In this document: in pieces, positions 58,235-64,000 of the stretch
How the letters are laid out: each line of letters starts with the position of its first letter
Numbering within the stretch: position 1 is the stretch's first letter
NCBI GenBank assembly: GCA_011390805.1
Contig: JAABRT010000003.1
Coordinates: 1-64,000, forward strand
Direction: 5' to 3'
DNA length: 64,000 bases
Source: Gemmatimonas sp.
GTDB lineage: Bacteria; Gemmatimonadota; Gemmatimonadetes; Gemmatimonadales; Gemmatimonadaceae
The notes under the pieces: model-generated
What the model saw: the letters and a program-made list of their open reading frames with translations, nothing else
The model's database searches: none
Told to the model about the DNA's origin: nothing
Made by a program: the position numbers and the translations under genes

Positions 58235-61200
58235 GTGACTGACTCGCGTTCCGCGCGCACCCTGGCGGCTCTCGCCGCTTGCGTGCTCGCAACGAGCAGC
58301 CTTCCCTCGTTGGCCACCGCGCAGTCCGCAGGTGGCACTGCCGCTTCGCCTGCGGTAGCCACCGAGTTTTCCTCCTTGCATTTCCGCTCAATCGGTCCGG
58401 CCACCATGTCGGGGCGCATTGCCGGTCTCGCCGTATACGACGCCAACCCGGCCGTGTTCTACGTGGCCACCGCGCACGGCGGCCTGTGGAAGACCACCAG
58501 CAAGGGTGCCACCTGGACACCGCTGTTGCAGCAGCAAGGGCTGATGTCCATGGGCGCGGTCACGATTTCGCAGGCTGACCCCAATCTGGTGTGGGCCGGC
58601 AGCGGCGAAGCAAACAATCGACAGAGCACGTCGTGGGGCGATGGCATTTACAAGTCCACCGATGGTGGCGAAACGTTCACGCACATGGGACTGCGTGAAT
58701 CGCGCCACATCAATCGCATTGTGCTCGATCCCACCAACACCGACATCGTGTATGTCGCGGCCACCGGTCCGCTGTTTGGCAGTGGTGGTGAACGTGGTGT
58801 GTACAAGTCCACCGACGGCGGCAAAGCGTGGACGCGTGTATTGCACGTAGACGATGAAACAGGCGCAAATGATGTGGTGATGTCACCAACTGATTCCAAA
58901 GTGCTGTTTGCCTCCACGTATCAACGTCGTCGCACCACCTGCTGCTTTAACGGCGGCGGCACGGGCAGCGCGCTGCATGTCACGCGTGACGGCGGGGCCA
59001 CATGGAAGAAGGTTGGAGGCGGATTCCCTACCGGACCACTCGGCCGTATTGCGGTGGACATCGCACCGTCCAGCGGCAACACCGTGTACGCCCTCGTGGA
59101 GGCACCGCCCGCCACGGGTGATGACGCGAAGCAAGGGTTGTGGCGGTCCAATGACGCTGGCGAAACATGGACGAAGGTGAACTCGATCAATCCGCGTCCC
59201 ATGTACTTCAGCAAACTCAAGATCGATCCAACAAATCCTGAGCGCGTGTACTACGGCGGTGTGGGCCTGCACGTGTCACATGACGGCGGCAAGAACGTTG
59301 TCACAGATGCCGCGCGTGTCACGCATGACGACGTGCACGCCATCTGGATTGATCCGCGCAACCCCGAGCATGTGCTCATTGGCAGTGACGGCGGCCTCGC
59401 TGTGTCGTACGATGCCAGTCGCACCTGGCAGTTTATCCCGAATCTTCCCGTCGGACTGTTCTATCACGTGTCGTACGACATGGAAACGCCGTTTAACGTG
59501 TGTGGCGGCATGCAGGACAACTACAACTGGTGCGGACCCAGCCGCTCGCGCTTTGGTGCGGGCATCATGAACTACGACTGGTTTCAGATTCTGGGCGGCG
59601 ACGGATTTGTGGCACTGCCCGATCCGCGCGACTCGCGCATTGTGTACACCGAGTCGCAGAACGGCAACATGATCCGTCGCAACGTGGAAACGGGTGAGTC
59701 GGCGCGCATCCGTCCTACACCGCAGAACGTGTCGCCAGCGGTGCCGTCTGACGAGCGTTTCCGTTTTCACTGGGACGCGCCGATGATTCTTTCGCCGCAC
59801 GATCCCGGGCAGCTCATTGTCGCGGCCAATCGTGTGTTTGTTTCGCGCGATCGCGGTGATTCATGGACTGTAATCAGTCCTGATCTCACCATGAATGCCG
59901 ACCGCGATTCCATTGTCACGATGGGACTCAAGGGGAGCGAGATCCGCCTGGCGCGTCATGATGGCATCAGTGCGTGGCCGGCCATTGTATCGCTCGCCGA
60001 GTCACCGAAGCGCGCCGGTGTGATGTACACGGGCACCGATGACGGCACAGTGAGTGTGACGCGAGATGGCGGCGCAAACTGGACCAACATCACCGCCAAC
60101 CTGGAAGGCTTTCCCAAGGGCGCATTTGTGAGTGAAGTGGTGCCGTCGGGCTTTGACGCGGCCACGGTGTATGTCACGGTCGATAATCATCGCGAGAATG
60201 ACTACGCGCCGTACGTGTGGATGAGCACAGACTTCGGCGCGACATTCCGTCGCATCACCACGGGGCTTGAGGGCGAAGTGGTGCGCACGCTCACCGAAGA
60301 CACGCGCAACGCCGACGTGCTCTACGCCGGCACCGAGAGCGGAATCTTTCTCACGCGTGATCGCGGTGCGAGCTGGAAGCGTCTGCGTGGTCGCAACTTC
60401 CCCAATGTGCGTGTTGACGAGCTCACCATCCATCCGCGCGACAACGCGCTCATCGTGGCGTCGCATGGTCGCTCGATCTGGATTCTTGATGACCTCGCAC
60501 CGATTCAGGAGTACAGCGCTGCCGAACGTGTTGCCGACGCGATGCTGTTTCCTGTGCCGAATGCGTTGCAGTGGAAGTACAAGGACGACCGTAACGACGA
60601 GTTCTGGGGACATCAGACCTTCGTGGGTGAGAATCCGCCTGACGAAGCGGTGATGCATTATTTCCTCAAGCGAAAGGTGGACTCGCTGTCGCTGCGCATT
60701 TTGCGTGGCAGTGAGCTTGTGCGTGAGCTGTCGATTGATGTGGACAGCAGCACGGTGGGTCTGGCCACGGCCTGCTGGGATATGCGTGGTGCGCCGATTC
60801 GCACGAGCACCGTGGAGACACCCGGTGGCGCGGGCGGTCGTCGGGGTGGCGGCGGTGGTGGCGGAGGCGGTGATATGCCAGAGTCCATGCGTGGCTTGCC
60901 GACGCCGCTCGAGCCTGCGGGCTATCGCCCCACCAACCCCTGCCGCGGCAGTGGAGGTGGCGGCGGTGCCAACGCTGCGCCGTACGTATCGCCCGGCAAC
61001 TATACCGTGTCGCTGGTGGCCAACGGTCGCGTAGTAAACAGCCAGCCGATGCGTGTGGTGATGGATCCCAAGGTGCAGCTTACCGGTGAAGCACGCGTGG
61101 CGTACGACGCACTGCTGGAAGGTTTGCATGTGCGTCAGCAGCGCGGCGCTGACATGGCCGGTCAGCTGAGCGAGTTGGCGCAGAAGGTGGCCAACATCAG

Positions 61201-61582
61201 TGCGCGCATCGATTCCGCGCCAGCGGTGTCGGCCGAAGCGAAACAGGCGTTCACAACGTTCAAGACCCAGTTTGACAGCGTGCGCGTAAAGTTTGGCGTG
61301 GCGCCGGGCCGTGTGGCCGGTGCAGCGCCAGCACGTGGCGGTGCTGCGGCGTTTGGCGGCGGCGGTGGTGCAGCATCAAATGCGCTGGGCCAGGTGGCGT
61401 CAATCAAAGCGCAGATCGCCGGCATTTGGGAAACGCCGAGTGAAGCACTGCGCGCGCAGGCCAGCGCGGCGTCAACGGCGCTGGAAGAAGCAATCGCCGA
61501 GGCCCGACGTGTGATGGCGTTGGTGCCGGCGGTGGGCGCGGTGCTCAAGCCGTTTGACCGGACGCTCTCGGTTCCGGAATAG
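58235..61582 (+). CDS. Exported BNR/sortilin-like beta-propeller protein
   Basis: GTG 58235 has GGAG 9 nt upstream and leads to a signal peptide (LAALAACVLATSSLPSLATAQ). The 1115 aa protein has many S-x-D-x-G-x-x-W Asp boxes typical of BNR/VPS10/sialidase-like propellers (KSTDGGETFTH, KSTDGGKAWTR, VTRDGGANWTN, VSRDRGDSWTV, LTRDRGASWKR). A Gly-rich linker (GGAGGRRGGGGGGGGG) near residue 870 and another near 910 lead to a C-terminal helical region. Members of this family are large exported proteins of unknown ligand, sometimes annotated as glycosyl hydrolases; no catalytic residues can be named. Confidence 0.85.
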   Translation: MTDSRSARTLAALAACVLATSSLPSLATAQSAGGTAASPAVATEFSSLHFRSIGPATMSGRIAGLAVYDANPAVFYVATAHGGLWKTTSKGATWTPLLQQQGLMSMGAVTISQADPNLVWAGSGEANNRQSTSWGDGIYKSTDGGETFTHMGLRESRHINRIVLDPTNTDIVYVAATGPLFGSGGERGVYKSTDGGKAWTRVLHVDDETGANDVVMSPTDSKVLFASTYQRRRTTCCFNGGGTGSALHVTRDGGATWKKVGGGFPTGPLGRIAVDIAPSSGNTVYALVEAPPATGDDAKQGLWRSNDAGETWTKVNSINPRPMYFSKLKIDPTNPERVYYGGVGLHVSHDGGKNVVTDAARVTHDDVHAIWIDPRNPEHVLIGSDGGLAVSYDASRTWQFIPNLPVGLFYHVSYDMETPFNVCGGMQDNYNWCGPSRSRFGAGIMNYDWFQILGGDGFVALPDPRDSRIVYTESQNGNMIRRNVETGESARIRPTPQNVSPAVPSDERFRFHWDAPMILSPHDPGQLIVAANRVFVSRDRGDSWTVISPDLTMNADRDSIVTMGLKGSEIRLARHDGISAWPAIVSLAESPKRAGVMYTGTDDGTVSVTRDGGANWTNITANLEGFPKGAFVSEVVPSGFDAATVYVTVDNHRENDYAPYVWMSTDFGATFRRITTGLEGEVVRTLTEDTRNADVLYAGTESGIFLTRDRGASWKRLRGRNFPNVRVDELTIHPRDNALIVASHGRSIWILDDLAPIQEYSAAERVADAMLFPVPNALQWKYKDDRNDEFWGHQTFVGENPPDEAVMHYFLKRKVDSLSLRILRGSELVRELSIDVDSSTVGLATACWDMRGAPIRTSTVETPGGAGGRRGGGGGGGGGDMPESMRGLPTPLEPAGYRPTNPCRGSGGGGGANAAPYVSPGNYTVSLVANGRVVNSQPMRVVMDPKVQLTGEARVAYDALLEGLHVRQQRGADMAGQLSELAQKVANISARIDSAPAVSAEAKQAFTTFKTQFDSVRVKFGVAPGRVAGAAPARGGAAAFGGGGGAASNALGQVASIKAQIAGIWETPSEALRAQASAASTALEEAIAEARRVMALVPAVGAVLKPFDRTLSVPE

Positions 61583-61595
61583 AAATCCGCGAAGG

Positions 61596-61628
61596 GGCCG
61601 CAGTCATGTCGTTAATGTGACTGCGGCC
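61596..61628. terminator. Hairpin between convergent genes
   Basis: An 11-bp perfect stem (GGCCGCAGTCA with TGACTGCGGCC) encloses an 11-nt loop, 14 bp after the BNR stop and 35 bp before the end of the convergent lipoprotein gene. No long T run follows on either strand, so it may function as a Rho-assisted bidirectional terminator. Confidence 0.6.
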
Positions 61629-61663
61629 TGCGGTGTGTTTGCAAGTGTGGCAGCGCCAACAGG

Positions 61664-62284
61664 CTAGAGAGCGCCCGGGACTCCGGCGGAAACGACTTCG
61701 AGGCGGACACCGACGAAACGCATGAGCGGCCGGCGTGCCTCACCGCGCGCTTGGGAAAGCGAGACGCCATATGGTTCCTTCGCAACGCTGAGATAGTGCC
61801 CGGGGCGAGTGATCGAGGATGTGAGTTCGGGCTTCAAAGAATCCAACGCGGCTTCCGCAATGGTGCCTCCCGGAGGCAGGCCAAACAATGAGGTGTTGAT
61901 CAATGCACCGTGACATTCGTCGCCAGGTGTACCAGCACAACCTGTCACTTGGAAATAGACGGTGTCACCGACCCAGCCGAGCAGCCACGGGCTGAAGGCG
62001 ATTCGGTGTGCGGGCCGGGCGAGGAGCTGTCCGCTGTCGACCAGTGCCCGGGACGGAAGGTCCATGACATACAAGTCCGTGCGTTTGACGAGGACACGTG
62101 GTACGCCGCCATCGGGGAACGCGGTGAGGCCAGTTGCCACTTGATACCGCTCGTACTTGACCATGACGGCGAGTTGCGAGCCATCCGGCTTGAGGGCGAG
62201 ATTCTGCACCGTGACATGGTCTTCTGCTGGACCATAGGTGCACGCGGCGAGAAAGGCAGTGATGAGCAGCAGCTGATGTTTCAT
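61664..62284 (-). CDS. Hypothetical lipoprotein
   Basis: The start is set at ATG 62284 (MKHQLLLITAFLAACTYGP), which gives a clear lipobox, L-A-A-C. The 31 residues upstream in frame overlap the alkyltransferase-like gene and are rejected. The mature protein resembles a beta-propeller fragment (NLALKPDGSQLAVMVKY, RVLVKRTDLYVMDLPS, IAFSPWLLGWVGDTVYF) with a CAGTPGDEC motif. Function is unknown. It reads in the same direction as the cassette-like genes to its right and starts 11 nt after a palindrome. Confidence 0.65.
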   Translation of the reverse strand: MKHQLLLITAFLAACTYGPAEDHVTVQNLALKPDGSQLAVMVKYERYQVATGLTAFPDGGVPRVLVKRTDLYVMDLPSRALVDSGQLLARPAHRIAFSPWLLGWVGDTVYFQVTGCAGTPGDECHGALINTSLFGLPPGGTIAEAALDSLKPELTSSITRPGHYLSVAKEPYGVSLSQARGEARRPLMRFVGVRLEVVSAGVPGAL

Positions 62285-62294
62285 TGGTTGTGTC

Positions 62295-62389
62295 GCCGAA
62301 CGTTTGCTTCTGCTGCAGGGGCTGCAATAGAATGCGCGGGCGCAGCCCGCGCTACCCAATGCACCTGTCGGCAACAAGCTACGTTCTGC
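62295..62389. repeat. Degenerate attC-like palindrome
   Basis: An imperfect inverted repeat spans GCCGAAC (62295-62301) to GTTCTGC (62383-62389). The arms GAACGTTTGCTTCTGCTGC and GAACGTAGCTTGTTGCC (complement side) match loosely, with a central GCGCGGGC/GCCCGCGC hairpin. It overlaps the stop of the alkyltransferase-like gene, and the lipoprotein gene starts right after it, the layout seen at the two better attC candidates. The end boxes are not canonical. Confidence 0.35.
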
Positions 62390-62789
62390 GGCCGCGCGCC
62401 GACGTGCCTGAGGGCATCGCTGCGGTACGCGGAACCGGGGTGACGCCCGTGTTGCGCTTCGTGAGTCGAAAACGCCGCTTCTCGAGGCTCACCACCTTGT
62501 GGGCGGCGTCGAAGACGATCCCTTCCGCTTCGAGGAGCTCGCGCTGCGAGCGTCCCCAGGCGTCGTGCTTGGGGCGGCCGAGGCTGCCATCGTCGGCGAC
62601 GACGCGGTACCACGGGGTCGCCTCGCGGGCCGGGTCATTCCGCCGCGCAAGCAAGAACGCCACTTGGCGTGGCACGACGTCGAGGAAGGCGCCAACATCG
62701 GCGAAGGTCGCCACACGGCCAGCGGGAATCGCGGCGGCGACCTGCATTACCTCTCGATGGATTCGGGCAAAGGCTTCAGACTTGGCCAT
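62379..62789 (-). CDS. Alkyltransferase-like protein (MGMT family)
   Basis: ATL proteins bind alkylated guanine in DNA and hand it to excision repair without transferring the alkyl group. The protein (136 aa) has the MGMT C-terminal fold: VMQVAAAIPAGRVATFADVGAFL, RQVAFLLARRNDP, then TPWYRVVADDGSLG, where the acceptor Cys of P-C-H-R is replaced by Trp, as in ATLs. ATG 62789 (MAKSEAFARIHREV) is used; the longer frame crosses an attC-like site. Located between two palindromes like an integron cassette. Confidence 0.85.
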   Translation of the reverse strand: MAKSEAFARIHREVMQVAAAIPAGRVATFADVGAFLDVVPRQVAFLLARRNDPAREATPWYRVVADDGSLGRPKHDAWGRSQRELLEAEGIVFDAAHKVVSLEKRRFRLTKRNTGVTPVPRTAAMPSGTSARGRRT

Positions 62790-62819
62790 CTCGAATTCGC
62801 GCGTGAACCTGCTCAGCCC

Positions 62820-62912
62820 GCATAACGCAAAGTTCAGCTGCGGGCGAAGTAAACCGTTCGCGAGCGAAGCGAGCCACCGCAGTTCGCCCGCCAGCTGCAA
62901 CGCTCGTTATGC
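62820..62912. repeat. attC-like integron recombination site
   Basis: The 93 bp palindrome begins GCATAAC (62820-62826) and ends GTTATGC (62906-62912). Inner arms CAGCTGCGGGCGAA (62835-62848) and TTCGCCCGCCAGCTG (62883-62897) pair with one unpaired extra base, the extrahelical feature that sets attC strand choice. The right box overlaps the stop codon of the DUF2283 gene and the alkyltransferase-like gene begins 30 nt to its left. All of this fits a cassette attC. Confidence 0.7.
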
Positions 62913-63113
62913 CGCGCTCGCATCAATCTCTTCCAGGTTGACCTGCGGCAAGTTCGCCACCGTGGCCGCATGCTCGATCGTCATGCTGACGAGATTACCG
63001 TTCTTGTCGAGGTCAACGTAGACGTTCTCGGAGATCTCACGCGTCTCATCGACGACGGCGTTCGAGAACTCCAACAGAGCGGTATCGGTATCCTTGAAGT
63101 ACTTGACGTTCAT
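62907..63113 (-). CDS. DUF2283 protein
   Basis: A 68 aa protein that starts MNVKYFKDTDTALLEFSN and continues TREISENVYVDLDKNGNLVSMTIEHA, the pattern of DUF2283 proteins. DUF2283 genes usually lie next to a small partner gene, a layout like toxin-antitoxin modules. The start overlaps the stop of the 77 aa gene (ATGA). The stop (TAA) is inside the attC-like site at its left edge. Confidence 0.85.
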   Translation of the reverse strand: MNVKYFKDTDTALLEFSNAVVDETREISENVYVDLDKNGNLVSMTIEHAATVANLPQVNLEEIDASAA

Positions 63114-63343
63114 GGCTTGAACCCACGGTCAAAGAACGCATTGTGCACGGTTTCTCGATCCGCGGGCAGGACCACGCGGAGGTAGCGTGCTTCCGCAGAA
63201 AGGTACACCCACCGGCGAATCCGGCCATCGGCTTGCACGGCCTCAGCTAGCGGCTGCTCGATTGCCAGGAGTAGCCACTCGTCTTGAATGAGGGCGCGAT
63301 CAGGTCGTTGACGCGTGTACAGGAAGTACTCGGTGAACTTCAC
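63110..63343 (-). CDS. Small hypothetical protein paired with DUF2283
   Basis: I chose GTG 63343, giving (M)KFTEYFLYTRQRPDR... and 77 aa; the longer frame reads through the attC-like site at 63366. The protein has the order QRPDRALIQDEWLLLAIE, VQADGRIRRW and a C-terminal VHNAFFDRGFKP, often seen beside DUF2283 genes. Size and operon layout suggest a toxin or its regulator, in the manner of DUF4258/RelE-like pairs. No catalytic residue is identified. Confidence 0.7.
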   Translation of the reverse strand: MKFTEYFLYTRQRPDRALIQDEWLLLAIEQPLAEAVQADGRIRRWVYLSAEARYLRVVLPADRETVHNAFFDRGFKP

Positions 63344-63365
63344 GATGCGCGATCTCAGTAGGCGG

Positions 63366-63501
63366 GCATAACGACTGACGTTCTGCCGCAGCGCATCAAA
63401 CAAAATGCGGCGGGACGGCGCGGCGGGACGGCGCAGCGCGATAGCGCGAAGCCGCCAGCCGCACACCGTAGCGCACTGTCAGCAGCAGCGGATCGTTATG
63501 T
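63366..63501. repeat. Second attC-like palindrome
   Basis: The 136 bp region starts GCATAAC (63366-63372) and ends GTTATGT (63495-63501). The right box overlaps the stop codon of the DUF2442 gene, and the next gene to the left starts 22 nt from the left box. The inner arms pair only partly (CTGCCGCAGCGC against GCGCACTGTCAGCAG). Two imperfect copies of GGCGGGACGGCG occupy the middle. It is longer than typical but has the same box pattern as the site at 62820. Confidence 0.5.
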
Positions 63502-63801
63502 GGCGGACTCGCGCGATGCCATCCACTGCTTGAAGGACCGATCACTTTCGCCAGATCGTTTGCCGGTCAGCAGGTTGTCGACGCTGATGTCCTCGTCGAG
63601 GTCGGGCCAGTGTACGCCTTCCCCACGGCCGATGAGTCGCCAGTTGGCACGCTCCGCTGCGCTCCCTTGCGAAAGCCGGGGATACCAAGCGAGCGGAGCC
63701 GAGATGCTGCGACCATCCGCGAGATCGACCGTGAGCGTGTCATCGCTTACGGCGACGGCTTGCGCGTAGGCGGGCCAGATTTCAATCCGCGAAGTAGTCA
63801 T
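63496..63801 (-). CDS. DUF2442 protein
   Basis: A 101 aa protein: VAVSDDTLTVDLADGRSISAPLAWYPRL, with WRLIGRGEGVHWPDLDEDISVDNLL near the middle. This is the DUF2442 pattern, in which the W-P-x-L-D-E-D-I core is conserved. These genes usually occur downstream of a DUF4160 gene, as here, and are frequent in integron cassettes and toxin-antitoxin-like loci. The ATG at 63801 overlaps the DUF4160 gene by 20 nt. Confidence 0.88.
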   Translation of the reverse strand: MTTSRIEIWPAYAQAVAVSDDTLTVDLADGRSISAPLAWYPRLSQGSAAERANWRLIGRGEGVHWPDLDEDISVDNLLTGKRSGESDRSFKQWMASRESAT

Positions 63802-64000
63802 TCCAGCTCCTTTGCAAGTCGGCCGCGTGCTCCTGCACCATCATCACGATACGTGCCAACTCTGCCCGCGGGAAGCCACCGCTCTCCTGAAGACGGACCG
63901 GATCGAGCCAGACCTTGGCCCGATTGGCATCACGCTCGACATGCACGTGGGGCGGCTCGGCGCGGTCACCCGCGAAAAAGAAGAAGCGGTAAGGACCAAC
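63782..64000 (-). CDS. DUF4160 protein, 5' end outside window
   Basis: The frame is open to the last base of the window, reading VGPYRFFFFAGDRAEPPHVHVERD, a signature of DUF4160 (PYRF-x-F ... EPPHVHVE), and ending LQRSWNDYFAD. About 72 residues are visible; the start is beyond 64000. The pair with DUF2442 is a common small-module arrangement of unproven function, probably toxin-antitoxin-like. It belongs to the rightmost cassette of the array. Confidence 0.85.
   Translation of the reverse strand, partial: VGPYRFFFFAGDRAEPPHVHVERDANRAKVWLDPVRLQESGGFPRAELARIVMMVQEHAADLQRSWNDYFAD

Overview
The window looks like ordinary chromosome from a GC-rich, free-living, aerobic heterotroph with a Gram-negative envelope. 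Gemmatimonadota (Gemmatimonas-like) is my best guess. It rests on gene style: many large secreted M14, S9 and BNR-repeat proteins with Sec signals, 6-bladed propeller lipoproteins and a biotin operon. No rRNA or other taxonomic marker is present, so the placement is an inference. I found no rRNA, tRNA, CRISPR array, prophage or complete insertion sequence.

Layout. 0-5.2 kb: a partial GNAT acetyltransferase, a secreted histidine phosphatase, a glycosyltransferase plus UPF0104 membrane protein pair, a PepSY membrane protein, an HNH nuclease and a HIT hydrolase. 5.4-7.6 kb: a fused alpha/beta E1 of a 2-oxoacid dehydrogenase. 7.7-27 kb: a secretome-rich block with two tandem M14 proteins (the first lacking all catalytic ligands), two tandem outer-membrane-like paralogues, two S9 peptidases flanking an exported pyrophosphatase, two amidohydrolases, an aldo/keto reductase and a lipoprotein cytochrome c. 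27-34.6 kb: HNH nuclease, HtpX, a 2Fe-2S ferredoxin, rhodanese-OsmC, and a possible metal-homeostasis group (ZIP transporter, cysteine-free L31, Fur-family regulator, SCO1 and cupredoxin). 34.7-39.2 kb: the bioF-bioA-bioD-bioB operon.

39.7-47.3 kb is an accessory stretch: VapBC, pdxH, HipBA with a clear operator, an orphan antitoxin with a broken toxin remnant, an IS3-family orfA remnant and three propeller proteins. IS3-like leader sequence lies next to at least two of the propeller genes. 47.5-61.6 kb returns to housekeeping and secreted genes: M23 peptidase, SDR, RsgA, proline dehydrogenase, a tightly overlapped thiolase / FadJ-like / DinB / M14 run, and a giant BNR-repeat exported protein.

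61.7-64 kb, at the right edge, is the most unusual part. Small unrelated genes all read leftward and are separated by imperfect palindromes that start and end in GCATAAC/GTTATGC-type boxes overlapping the stop codons. This is the architecture of integron gene cassettes. The cargo is an alkyltransferase-like protein, a DUF2283 pair and a DUF2442/DUF4160 pair. The integrase, if present, should lie beyond position 64000.

Several dispersed palindromic intergenic elements (7.6, 12.6, 22.8, 28.7 and 32.2 kb) recur in the first half.
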